The translations under genes and the position numbers were made by a program. Shown here in pieces: positions 23,415-33,824 of a DNA stretch of 64,000 nucleotides; positions within the stretch are counted from its first letter, which is position 1; the number at the start of each line of letters is the position of its first letter. The DNA comes from Siphonodentalium dalli (taxonomy: Eukaryota > Mollusca > Scaphopoda > Gadilida > Siphonodentaliidae). The notes under the pieces were generated by a model, which saw nothing but the letters and a program-made list of their open reading frames with translations, searched no databases and was not told where the DNA came from. The DNA is taken from assembly GCA_032622095.1 (NCBI GenBank), contig CP136061.1:202548244-202612243 (forward strand), written 5' to 3'.

Positions 23415-24380
23415 ATGTTTGGTTGTTGGAATCTTCGTTTGAATTTACGTGTCTATATTCTGGGATGTACTGTTATCATGTTGTACTGCTTGTCTAACCA
23501 CCTGTATCCACCAGTCTCCTCATACCACCTCGGCGATACACCCATCACGTCTCTGGACTACAACTACCTTATTAAACCAAACATATGCGGACATTCGAAA
23601 GACCCATTTCTGCTAATTTTGAGTACATCGTTCCACCCGAATGTAAAGCAGCGAGACTCCATTCGTTCAACGTGGGGAAGCGTGGTTAAAACTGGAACGT
23701 GGCCAAAAAAGGAGGTCGGCAAACTAACAGACACTGTAAAACTAGTCTTCATGTTCGGTCGTCACGATGATGAGAAACGGAACCAAAAACTGAAGGAGGA
23801 AGCTGATAAATATGGAGATATTCTCCAAACAGACTTCAAAGAAAGTTACCGAAATTTAACCCTTAAAGTTCTGACTGGTTTAACGTGGATGAAACAAGAA
23901 TGTCCTAACGCAAAGAGAATTATGAAGATAGACGAGGACACGTTTCCAAATATACCCATGATCCTCCGCGATTTGCATTATATAGGAGAAAATACTGTGT
24001 ACGGCTTTTGTATCTCTTCCCGGTTTGCTTTTAGGTTTTCCAGCAAGTATAGTGTTTCGTTTTGGGAATATCCATACATTTTCTATCCGACGTACTGTAC
24101 GGGGAACCTGTACGTTTTACCGAACAGTTTGGCAAAACGTGTACATACCGTAGCCCAATACTATCCGTCGCTACCGATGGAAGACGTTTATATTACAGGG
24201 CTACTGTCGCTGTCAACACGAGCCGATCATCAGGACGTCGGAAGAAAATTGTATAACCCTCAAAATCCTCCTACTGTGTGCGATTTTGTGCGCGACAAGA
24301 AGTTATATGGAAAAAACGTGTATACGGGTTTGGCTGCAGCTATATGGAGAGGTCTGGAAACTGGTGATTGCGTAGAGTAG
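23415..24380 (+). CDS. Beta-1,3-galactosyltransferase-like (GT31) type II Golgi enzyme
   Basis: 321 residues in a single open exon. Residues ~10-27 form a hydrophobic signal-anchor after a short basic cytoplasmic tail, as in type II Golgi enzymes. Family motifs occur in order: RDSIRSTWG (80-88), FMFGRHDD (112-119), YGDILQTDFKESYRNLTLK (133-151), KIDEDTF (171-177, the DxD metal-binding site as DED), YPTYCTGNLYVLP (224-236) and MEDVYITG (255-262). One N-glycosylation site is at NLT 147-149. Length and motif spacing match the Galactosyl_T family, which transfers galactose or N-acetylglucosamine from the UDP-sugar in beta-1,3 linkage. The acceptor sugar and exact subfamily cannot be told from sequence alone. 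The start follows a splice acceptor; no frameshift or stop is seen, so the gene looks intact. Confidence 0.93.
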   Translation: MFGCWNLRLNLRVYILGCTVIMLYCLSNHLYPPVSSYHLGDTPITSLDYNYLIKPNICGHSKDPFLLILSTSFHPNVKQRDSIRSTWGSVVKTGTWPKKEVGKLTDTVKLVFMFGRHDDEKRNQKLKEEADKYGDILQTDFKESYRNLTLKVLTGLTWMKQECPNAKRIMKIDEDTFPNIPMILRDLHYIGENTVYGFCISSRFAFRFSSKYSVSFWEYPYIFYPTYCTGNLYVLPNSLAKRVHTVAQYYPSLPMEDVYITGLLSLSTRADHQDVGRKLYNPQNPPTVCDFVRDKKLYGKNVYTGLAAAIWRGLETGDCVE

Positions 24381-24598
24381 GTCATGTGATCTACATGACA
24401 ATGAAACAGGTCACATGACATTTAAACAAGCGGCGAATGAACGGGCCAACCTGGAGTTTGTTCTGAAGATTCTAGTCTCGATCTTCCTTACGTTCTTGCA
24501 ACTTCAAAAAAAAAAGTGACAATCTGGATCTGGTTGTCAGTGAATATGATCAAGGTCGGGAACATACGTCTTAATTTTCTAGAAAATGGCGGCAAGAT

Positions 24599-24650
24599 CT
24601 CAGGGACGTTCCTAGGTGGTTCCAACTGTGGGGGGGGGGGGGGGGGTGAG
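24599..24650 (+). mobile_element. Solo hAT-like end with poly-G tract
   Basis: CAGGGACGTTCCTAGGTGG followed by a ~17-base G run resembles the left end of the hAT-like elements at 15854 and 21696, but no matching right end or target duplication is visible. It lies in the 3' flank of the galactosyltransferase gene. Confidence 0.45.
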
Positions 24651-24684
24651 ACCATAAAATGTCCAAATATATATGATTTGGTCT

Positions 24685-24690
24685 AATAAA
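24685..24690 (+). terminator. Candidate polyadenylation signal of the GT31 gene
   Basis: AATAAA about 305 bases after the stop codon; another AATAAA is at 24800-24805. Which is used cannot be told from sequence. Confidence 0.35.
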
Positions 24691-25413
24691 ATTTCCAACT
24701 ATATAGGATTTGGTTTTGAGTCATGCAAAATTACAATAATGGCTTAATGGCTTAATAATTTGGGTTTCTATGTGTTCTTTTTAGGAGTATGGAATGAGTA
24801 AATAAAGGCACTAGTTGGCAAGAATGACATAGCATTGATCCATGTTGCATGTATTGAGTACAATGTGCATGCAGTACATTATACATGCTATTAATGAGAA
24901 TATGGTTGAGGAACGAATATAAGTTACATGTATTTAAATTCCAAGGAGTCACAAGTAGTGACCATGAATATATGGTTGGTAAAACATACCAGTCTGAACT
25001 TGAAGGAAATGTTTTGCTATCAATTTCATATTATATGAAATATTCAGGTAATGAGCATTACTGGAATTTATTTCCGTACAAACTACAATTACAACTGATA
25101 CAATACCATTATGCCAGTTTGCCACATGGGCCTTTCCCTTGACTAATGACTAGTCATTATTTTCAAAAAAACATTAGCTCGTACATAGCACTGAATAACT
25201 CAGAATTGAAACAGTTCCTTTACTGTAATGCAGGAAATTTGGATAATTTGGTAAATTTGACGTAGATTCGTACGAGTAAACGATCTCCCCTGTTAGTAGA
25301 GGTAGTACAAAAACACATTTTGCATTTGCAATTTGTTCAAAACTGTAAAATTAATTATTTTCCTCCAAATGACATGGCAAGTTATCAACATATATAATAA
25401 TTACTTACCTATT
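24691..25413. other. Unassigned sequence
   Basis: AT-rich. The plus frame 24885-25142 has no recognisable motif. No repeat partner was seen. Confidence 0.4.
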
Positions 25414-26705
25414 CACTGGGGGGAAACTGTTTCACCAGAATCGATTCTATCGCCCTTCCGGTTCCGTCTCTATCGAATTAAGTTCCGACTCTTTCGCGAT
25501 TTCTAAAACATATTTTCAAAGTTTTGACCGTTGTTTATAGACTGAATGTCAAAACAGAATGTATTCTCCAATAACAATCGACAGATTATGTCTTTATACG
25601 TGTTTATTGATGACAGTAATGGAAAATCGGCTGCATGTTGTGCACAGTTAGAGACGTAGTGCATTTGGGTGCATTTCCCATGAAAATTAAGCAGCACTTT
25701 GATGCTCAGATTATCGGACTTGTCTACTTTAAATTGGACTGAAACTTGTCAAGTTTTATGGTTGAACATTAGATAATTATAATACAATACCCCCCGACGG
25801 TTCCTCGCCGTACAAGTCCTTCAAATTAGTGCCTCAAAAAGCAACAAAAGGTTCCGATTCTATTGTGATGTTTATGTTCACGATCGGTTCTTTCGTTCCT
25901 GTTTACAGTACATTCATATAATTCGATCAGATTATTTTATTGTACATATATAGTTGCCCAATGACAATACATGGTCATATATGTTTTAAAATGTAGCCAT
26001 AGTAAATCAATAGATGAGTTTTAGTGGTCCAAAACGATCATAGGTCAGATATTAAAGATGATCGACCGATAATCTTTAATATCCAACCTATGATGCTTTG
26101 GGACTACTGAAAAAACTCATATTGGTGTTGCTGTGACTATAGTTTGAACCATATATGGTAATATGGCAACTAGAAACACAAATGAACTATCTGGTCGAAT
26201 ATAATATTGCATTAAACGGGGGGCGAAAGAACCGATCGTGAACATAAAAATCACATTAGAATCGGAACATTGCGTTGCTTCTTTTGATGGATTAATTTGA
26301 GGGTCTTTTACTGTGAGGAGCCATCGAGAGCTGTGCTGTAATCGTGTCCTGGTGTTCGATCATACAAGAAGACATATTTCAGTCAAATTAAAAGGTAAAA
26401 AGGCCGATAAAAGGAGCATAAAAATTCTGCTTAATTTACAAAGGAAATGCACACAAACACATTACTCTTCTAAGTGTGCAAAAATAGCCGACTTCGCATT
26501 ATTATCACCAATAATTACGCACAAAGACACAATCCAGCGATTGTTTTTGTAAAATACGTTCTGTTTTAACATTTAGTGTATAAATGGAGGTCAAAACTTT
26601 GAAAACATTTGTTTCAAGTCGCGAAAGAGACGGGACTTAATTCGATAGAGACGGAACCCAATAGGCGATAGAATCGATTCTTGTGAAACAGTTTCCCCCC
26701 CAGTG
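25414..26705. mobile_element. 1.29-kb fold-back element
   Basis: The left terminus CACTGGGGGGAAACTGTTTC is matched in reverse complement at the right terminus ending CCCCAGTG (26705). Arms of about 500 bases pair throughout: TCGCGATTTCTAAAACA against its complement near 26610, and GATCGGTTCTTTCG near 25895 against 26233. The ~280-base centre carries a smaller palindrome (about 26010-26110). No clear target duplication. The 79-residue plus frame at 26313-26552 lies in the right arm and has no domain. Confidence 0.85.
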
Positions 26706-27300
26706 ATAATCAAGCGTACAGCATAATTTGACATTTTTTGCATCTTTGTCAAGATTTATTCGATTTTATTGAAGTGTTTTAGCTAATATTCTTTTGCGTT
26801 GTAACTGTCTCTTTATTCAGCTCCGGTGGTACCTCCCCGCTCAGCGGCAAATCAAAATGACGGAATTCGGAGTAGGAAAAAACAATTTGTACAATTCCGG
26901 AATTGGAAAATCGGTGACGAGTATTTAGAATTGGAATTCCGAGTCGGAAAATAAATAACCGGCACAAATTCGGAGTCGGAAAATCTCGGAACCGGTCGTA
27001 AGTTAGGGATTAACCATGGCGGTTCGGCTCGAGCTACCCGATTGGTGATTTGAACGCAGTGTATATGGTCGGCTTTTAGTGGGGCCGCCATGCAGCATCT
27101 CAGACACTCCGTATTCCACATCCCTTGCTAAACATTTCTGCTATCTTGTAATTTTAATGTATTTGTTTCATATGTATCATATTCATATGAACGATGCTTT
27201 ATGTAAGCTGTGCCTCAATTCCAATTGTATTTATAAATATTTTCAGATATATTAAAATATGCTTTAACCCTTCCATGACTGGAGCATCCTGAAATTTTGC
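26706..27300. other. Unassigned; short ATTCGGAGTCGGAAAA-like repeats
   Basis: Between about 26860 and 26995, phrases like GAATTCGGAGTAGG, AATTGGAATTCCGAGTCGG and ATTCGGAGTCGGAAAA recur imperfectly. The overlapping minus frames are periodic there. Nothing else is recognisable. Confidence 0.4.
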
Positions 27301-27305
27301 GAAAA

Positions 27306-27525
27306 CCCTGTGCCAATGCATTCTCTTATATATGCGAATCTCCCATATGGATCATCGCATATATAAGAGAATGCAATGTCATAACAATATTTACCTTAAA
27401 CTTGTAAGGCTCCCTATGGGAGACTCGCATATATAAGAGAATGCAATGTCATAACAATATTTACCTTAACCTTGTAAGGCTCCCTATGGGAGACTCGCAT
27501 ATATAAGAGAAGGTACTGGCCCAGG
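27306..27525 (+). repeat. Hairpin cluster related to the 392-base element
   Basis: Contains CCAATGCATTCTCTTATATA, then a CGCATATATAAGAGAATGC repeat three times, with an intervening ~80-base direct duplication (GTAAGGCTCCCTATGGG). TTAACCC at 27264 precedes it, but no matching right terminus is present. Probably a truncated, internally rearranged relative. Confidence 0.65.
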
Positions 27526-27689
27526 ATATTTAAAGATACATAATCCGAATTAACGCTTGCAAATTACTATTTCCTTGGCTTTGGGGGTAAAAATTATTTG
27601 ATTCGAGTCGAGGAATCCACCCATCAAAGCTCAGAGTCATCAGATATCGATTTGTGAAATCTATTATTTTTCACCAACGATAATTTTTT

Positions 27690-28536
27690 GGCCCAGTAAA
27701 CAGTCGACGAGAAGACGGTCTCGGACCAAATTGCGGATGAAGATGGATAACTCTAAAATCGAGTGGCTTTTTTTGTGTCATATATTTGTCAAACCGGCAA
27801 AATTTCGTCGAACAAAATGTTGAAAAATAACAGGTTTTGGGCAATTTTATGCTATAGTTGACTGTGGTCAGCATTATTTTTGGGCAATTACTCGATTCTG
27901 ATAACTGAAGCGGTGGGGGGGGGGGGGGGGGGGGGGGGGGTCGGAAAAAATATTCAGGCACGTATTCTGATTTTTCCTTTAGACCCTTGTTGGGACCCAC
28001 CGACCCCCGCGTCCAAATTCTTTTCCGTTTTCGGCAGTTTTTTCCGACAACCACCCCCGTTTTAACACTATAACAGAGATTTGCAGGGGCAAATTCACTG
28101 TAAATAGCTGTATATGAATTTTTGTGCATACTATTTGTCATGGATGTTAACATTGACATGTAAATAGGAACGAGTCATTTTGGGGTCATTCGGTCAAAAA
28201 AACATGGCTGCCAGCGGCCATCTTGAATTTCAAAATTTAATCCATTAGCATGGGCTACAGGCTATACTGTTTGTCTGATAATCATGAAATTTGTCAGTTA
28301 TGTTAATATTGACATATAGATGTGTTTTAAGCCAAACTCATTGCAAAAACAGTCAAAAAGACTTGCAGGGGGAAAAAATTTGAGTTGCGGACAAAATTGT
28401 TTGTTGGTCCCATCGACCACCCATCCACCCCGGCATACGTACCCGGAAAATCCCCCCCCCCCCGACTGAAGCGGCATTTAAAAAAATGTTGTTGGAATCT
28501 GATGAAATGGGGATCATCGAATCGGATTGAGTAACT
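27690..28536 (-). repeat. Dispersed repeat interrupted by a poly-G element
   Basis: 27690-27913 plus 28475-28536 match the reverse complement of 4745-4990. The block between is the insertion described in the next entry. Confidence 0.75.
27914..28464 (+). mobile_element. Poly-G-ended element, 551 bases, 10-base target duplication
   Basis: ACTGAAGCGG lies directly on both sides (27904-27913 and 28465-28474). The left end is a ~25-base G run, the right end a 12-base C run. The first ~300 bases match the element at 39008-39421: TTCAGGCACGTAT, ACAGAGATTTGC, TGTATATGAATTT, then AACATGGCTGCCAGC. It is non-coding and cuts through a chance 162-residue minus frame. Probably hAT-like. Confidence 0.82.
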
Positions 28537-29280
28537 TTAATGCTGCACTAGCGCAGCTCCCGTCATGAAATGGTATAAAAGGTTCCCAATTATTATCTCA
28601 TCGAGTCGTCAGTAGACTAGGAAATATCGGTGTGAGAAAAATGTTCTAGGACAAAGGTCACGGTTGTTAGATGCTCTATTAACAGGTTAAACGGACAACA
28701 AAATATGGAATGGGATATTTTCTCATTAAAGCACCCATAACAAAACAAGCAATATCAATTATAGACCCTAACAATACAACAGTATCTATACCATCGGGAC
28801 AACGCGTTTTACACAGATCACCTATTTATTTTCACACCTCCGGGCTCGGAAAATTCATGTCAAAGAATCTAGTTTTAATTTTAATGTGGACAATTTGGGG
28901 TATTTTGTAACCGAAGCACACATCCGAGCCGACTGCCAAGATTTATTCTGAATAGGTGTTGCTTACGAGTGACAATCGTCGTCAATGGCGAAAGTTTTGA
29001 TAAAATCAAGCGCGGCCAAATGATTCAGGTCGAGTTTCAACGCCAACAGTTATTCAAATATTTGCCTCTTTGATCGACAGCGCTCCACCTGCGGGTGCTG
29101 AGGACTAAATTAGGGGGCAGATGATTAAAATGCGTCCGGAAACACTTTCCCATGTCCCTATAGTCGAAGAAAGCCCACACGACTGAACATCACGCTCTGG
29201 CCAAATTTTTCTCAAAACTGTAGATGTTTTGACTGCCCAAATATATTATATCTGAATTTGTTTATATGCACTTAAAAAAC
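28537..29280. other. Unassigned sequence with one motif-free 66-residue frame
   Basis: The plus frame 28710-28910 has no recognisable domain. The TTAATGCTGCACTAGCGCAG phrase near 28537 recurs at 37227 next to hairpin sequence, so it belongs to a dispersed repeat. Confidence 0.4.
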
Positions 29281-29995
29281 AGGGCCACATCATTTATAGC
29301 TTGCTCGAAAATGGCGGCAGAATGTCTACATAGTGACTATTCATCGTTTTCTTCATCTACATACATCATGTATAACTCAACCAAAAAAAGATAGCGAATG
29401 ACCATTGTTGTTAGCTCACTATGAAGCCCGCCCATCATATATACAAGAAAACCATTGTCAGAAATGGTAACGCCACCAAGATCATATTATTAGCCATAAA
29501 TATAAATTATAATATAAAATATATTGGTTACATGAATGCACCGCCTCAGAATTCCATTAAAACAACTAATCCTTAAAATTATTAAAAAAAACTACGACTT
29601 ATTACTGCAGGTTTTTCATTCACCAAACCAGAAAGCTTCTAAATGCGGATAAAAAATTGGGTTCCCGCCATAAAATCTTCAAGTGTGCATGGCCCAGCCA
29701 TTGTTCATACCTAAACATCGAACGCAATTAACGCGGTCATAATAGTTACATACTGCAACTATAAGACATCCATCGAATACACACCCCACTAAAACCCGAA
29801 ATGTGTTGTCCTGCGAGATATCCCATCGCTATAGCTCAATTTGACACGGCCAGATTAGCCTTTCTACAATATCCTAAAACAATAAAGCTTCTCAAATCAT
29901 CGGCATAGTCAATAGAACTTTCACGAACTTGGACATTCCAACTTTTAGGGATGACTAATTCGCCAGTTCTGCAATGAGAGTGATATCTTCGCGAT
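29280..29995 (-). repeat. Dispersed repeat region related to 19190-19740 and 41290-42240
   Basis: In reverse complement, 29400-29790 carries GTTGCAGTATGTAACTATTA, GACCGCGTTAATTG and AATTCTGAGGCGGTGCATTC, as at 19300-19640 and 41850-42170. 29280-29470 matches 41300-41470 on the same strand. Confidence 0.65.
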
Positions 29996-30137
29996 ATAAC
30001 ATATTAAGCACTAGTGGATGTACCCGGCGTTGCACGGGTAAAGTGTGGTAAAAGTAAAATTTAAAACAACATATGCTCGTGAAAATATAAGTTCATATTG
30101 GACCTATGATTCTGAAATAAGTCCATAGTGGACTTAT

Positions 30138-30529
30138 CCCTTTACCCAACAGAAAGGCCCTGTGCCAATGCATTCTCTTATATATGCGAGTCGACCATAG
30201 GTCGCCTCGCATATATAAGAGAATGCATTGGCTTAATACATTAAAAATTATAAAATTGTTAAAGAATGTAAGAAAAAATGGTAAAAAGAGTTAAAAAAAG
30301 ATTATTTTTTAGGCCAATGCATTCTCTTATATATGCGAGGCGACCTATGGTCGACTCGCATATATAAGAGAATGCATTGGCACAGGGCTAACTGTAACTA
30401 TCACAATGTGGTCAAGGAGCCGTTTCCAATGATATCCATATGTGTATGGTTTTATTGAGACAGACCGAAGATATTTTAGGCTGTTGAAGCTTTATTTGGC
30501 CGGTTTTGGCCGGTTTGTTGGGTAAAGGG
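30138..30529 (-). mobile_element. 392-base TTAA-type element, copy 2
   Basis: Same length, ends and two hairpins as 4180-4571, in reverse orientation. Flanks read TTAT on the left and ACCC on the right, so the TTAA pair is not intact. The sister repeat at 33900 (GACTTATACTCGTTATTTCG) shows the uninterrupted site. Confidence 0.85.
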
Positions 30530-30949
30530 ACCCGTTATTTCGTTGACTGTCGTGGACCACAGTGAAATAACATTATGAAGAGCGTACATATGGTAAGTCG
30601 TGAATTGGTTTATTCGTGCTAGTCAAACAATAAACTTATAATAATACAATATGAGTCCATAATGGCACTAAACTGCATGTATTTCAATTTAAGTTCGTTA
30701 CGGACTGAAAATGAGGCGATTTAAACCCATTCTGCACCTATATGTAATATATTATAAGTCAATAACGTGATCATTTTCTTGAGAACGGGCTGATTAACCA
30801 GTTACAATAATTTAATGAAAGTGTCAATGACACTATAGCTCAACTTTGGGAGGCGTTAATAATTTTATGCTAAGCAATCAATAGAATGATAAAGAAGTTT
30901 CAGTAAATGGATTGTAATGTGTAAATGAAATTAATTTCATTTCAAACGT

Positions 30950-32270
30950 TTCTTCACTAAATGTGGGCTGCAGGGTGTGCTAATGGATTCAGACGTGAAA
31001 TCCAAGATGGCTCCAGGCGCCCATTTTTTTAAAACAAATTTCGGAAGATTAGACAGCTTCCATCTAGAGCTAACACAAAAGAACCATATGAAGTTTGGAT
31101 GTGGGATGTAGCACGTATGGTGCGCCAAAGGATTTAAAAAGTAAAATCCAAGATGGCCGCTGGCAACCAGGTTTTTTTTAACGAAATTCGGAAAATATCA
31201 TTGGCTCCCATCTAGAGGTCACCCTGAAGATCCTTATGAAGGTTGGTGACGATCGGATGAGGGATATGGCCTGTAGGTTGTGCCGAAGGATTTAGTCGTG
31301 CAAAGAGTAAAATCCAAGATGGCCGCTGGCAGCCATGTTATTAATGAATTTCTGAAAACATCGTTGGCTCCTATCTAGATGTCATCCCGAAGATCCTTAT
31401 GAAGTTTAGTGACGATCGGATGAGGGATGTGGCCTGTAGGTTGTGTCGAAGAATTTAGTCATGCAAAGTGTAAAATCCAAGATGGCCACTGGCAGCTATG
31501 TTTTTTTCAATGAATTTCGGGGGAAAATCGATGGCTTCCATCTAGAAGTCACCCTGAAAATGCATATAAAGTTTGGTGATTATCGGACGAGGGAAGTGGT
31601 ATTTAGGCTGTGCCAAAGAATTTAGACATGCAAGGAGTAAAATACAAGATGGCTGCCGGCGACCATGTTTTAAATCGAAAATCGGTCAATTCGATAGCTC
31701 TCATCTAGAGGTGATCCTTATCATGCCTGTAAATTTCCAAAAACATTTCTGAGATATATGCGGGCTGCAGGGTGTCTCGATGGATTCAAATTTGAAATCC
31801 AAGATGGCTGCTGCATTGGGGTATTTTTTTTTTATCGATTTTCAGGAATAATCGATTGCTCCCATCTAGAAGTCACCCAGAAGATCCGTATTAAGTTTGA
31901 TGATCGGATGATGGATGTGTCATGTAGGGTGTGCCAAAGGATTTAGTCATGCAAAGAGTAAAATTCAAGATGGCTGCCGGCGGCCATGTTTGTCATCGAA
32001 AATCGCTAAAACTTGATAGCTCCCATCTAGAGGTGGTCCTAAACATGCCTGTACATTTTCAAAACATTTCTCCAATAAATGCGGGCTGTGCAGGGTACGT
32101 GTGCCAATTGATTCAAATTTGAAATCGAAAATGGCTGCTGGCGGCCATGTTTTTAACGAATTTCGGAAACAATCGATGGTTCCCATCTGGGAGTCACTTC
32201 GCATATTCATATGAAGTTTGGTGATGATCGGATGAGGGAAGCAGCTTGTATGGTGAGCCAACAAATGAAA
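30950..32270 (+). repeat. Array of eight ~160-base units with CAAGATGGCYGC motifs
   Basis: AAATCCAAGATGGCYGCTGG recurs at about 31003, 31147, 31312, 31474, 31642, 31797, 31961 and 32124. Each is followed by AACGAATTTCGGAAA, CCCATCTAGAGGTCA and GATCGGATGAGGGA phrases. The chance 60-63-residue plus frames here are unit-periodic. Confidence 0.92.
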
Positions 32271-32574
32271 TTGTTGACGGACGCCAACCTACGACAATAG
32301 CTCAAACTTTGTCTCATCATTAAATACTCTGACTCTGAATGTTGCATTTGAATGTTGACTCTTAGTCATACGGAGAATATCTTCGCTCATTACGCGCGCC
32401 GCGTGTATACTAATGTCCAAATTCCTGTTTCGCCTGGGCGCTGGAGTTTACGCTGGGTTTTTATTTATAGATATTGGGAATTTTTGGGACGGATTTAAAA
32501 ACCGAACTGTGCGACCCAGAGGCCGAGTCCGGTAAAAGGTGTAGTTGGAAATTTCAATTTCGTTTATTGGCATT

Positions 32575-32890
32575 AAGCCGCTTTCACACATGTCCGTTTC
32601 TCGGATGCGTTTCCTTGCGTTTCTAATATTTTAACGCATCCGGAAAACGCATCGGTCAAAACAGTGATAATATCACTGGGTCTTTCACACATGTGCGTTT
32701 GCCGGATGCGTTTTTTTTTTTTTTCATGTCTCGGACTTGAAATGCTGCGTTTCGCCTGCGTTTCTAAAAAAGCATACACAAGCATGTGTGGCTAGCTTCA
32801 CTATTTCGACCGATGCGTTTTCCGGATGCGTTAAAATATTAGAAACGCAAGGAAACGCATCCGAGAAACGGACATGTGTGAAAGCGGCTT
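32575..32890. mobile_element. Near-perfect palindromic MITE, 316 bases
   Basis: Arms of ~83 bases (32575-32657 and 32808-32890) are perfect complements by eye, starting AAGCCGCTTTCACACATG. The loop repeats TTTCACACATGTGCGTTTGC and GGATGCGTTT phrases. No coding capacity and no clear target duplication. The high arm identity suggests recent insertion or gene conversion. Confidence 0.85.
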
Positions 32891-33189
32891 TTTAATGTCA
32901 ATAATGTTGATTTTTGGTTTGTGACAAGCTACATCATTTACAAATAAAAGAAATGAAAAAGATAATTTGCAAGTCTTATATTTCAACTTTTGTAGACATT
33001 TTTCGTTCTGCAGCCCACTTGGAGTTGTGGTCAGTCGGAGACGGCCGAGTCGGCCGCCGGTTCGTTAATTATAGGTGCTGCTTGTTATTGTTATTTTAAC
33101 TGAATTCTGTGTTGGTCATTCGCAAAACCAATATATTTTATATTCTATAATTACGATCATGGGTACATAATATGTGATCTTGAGCGCGT

Positions 33190-33590
33190 TACCATTTCTG
33201 GCATTGGTGTTCTTGTATATTATATGTGTGCCAGCCATAACGCAATATATGATCACTTATAGAGCTAAAGTGAAGCATGCTGGCGAACAGGTTTCTAATT
33301 CGAAATGGTGATTGTGTCGTTTTGTTCATTTCTGTTCGGTATGTTACTGCGCTCAGATAAAGAGCATTCGAGTAGTTTGCCCCGATAAGGTAAATATAAA
33401 GAGCGTTATTCGTGTCGTTTCTGTTCGGTAATGCGGATTCGACGTCATAATGTCAAAAGGCGATGCGTCGTACCTTGACGGGACACAGACCATGTTACCC
33501 GGAATGCCGAAATAAACCAATACCAAATTTCCGAAACCATACAAAATTTCATCGCAATCGGTGCAGAAACGTGGACGGCTTTAATGAACA
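33190..33590 (+). repeat. Repeat shared with 35020-35200
   Basis: GGCGAACAGG, then CATTTCTGTTCGGTATGT, TGCGCTCAGATAAAGAGC and CCCCGATAAGGTAAA, recur at 35020-35200 in the same order. Probably the right part of the 30-kb and 34-kb elements. Confidence 0.65.
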
Positions 33591-33592
33591 TA

Positions 33593-33777
33593 CAGTAATG
33601 CCCTAATTAATCGACTCCATAACCACAGCAGAATTATGGGTAATTTTTCAGGATTTAGTCGGAAATATGCCCGAGAGCTTTCCGATGAATGGCAACACGC
33701 CATATTTCCGACTAAATCCTGAAAAATTACCCATAATTCTGCTGTGGTTATGGAGTCGATTAATTAGGGCATTACTG
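33593..33777. mobile_element. Palindromic Tc1/mariner-type MITE, 185 bases, TA duplication
   Basis: TA flanks both ends (33591-33592 and 33778-33779). The arms of ~78 bases start CAGTAATGCCCTAATTAATC and are almost perfect complements; the short loop reads AGAGCTTTCCGATGAATGG. TA duplication and CAGT ends fit Tc1/mariner MITEs. Confidence 0.88.
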
Positions 33778-33824
33778 TACATATATAGTCAGAGAGACAC
33801 ACACTCACATTCGCATTTTCTATG

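Larger units (their letters stand above)
30010..32460 (+). mobile_element. 'ACCCGGCGTTGCACGGG' element, copy 1, with internal ~160-base array
   Basis: Begins CTAGTGGATGTACCCGGCG near 30012. The left part (to ~30830) matches 33825-34195, including TGATTCTGAAATAAGTCCA, ACCACAGTGAAATAA, GTGAATTGGTTTATTCGTG and TGGCACTAAA. It is interrupted by the 392-base element at 30138-30529. The middle is the array below; the right part (from ~32320, GAATGTTGCATTTGAATG) matches 34985. The class is uncertain; molluscan Helitron-like elements are known to carry such central arrays. Confidence 0.65.

Noticed and set aside
27671-28159. 162-residue minus frame with a poly-proline run
   Set aside because: It spans the junction of a dispersed repeat and a poly-G element; the proline run is the G tract.
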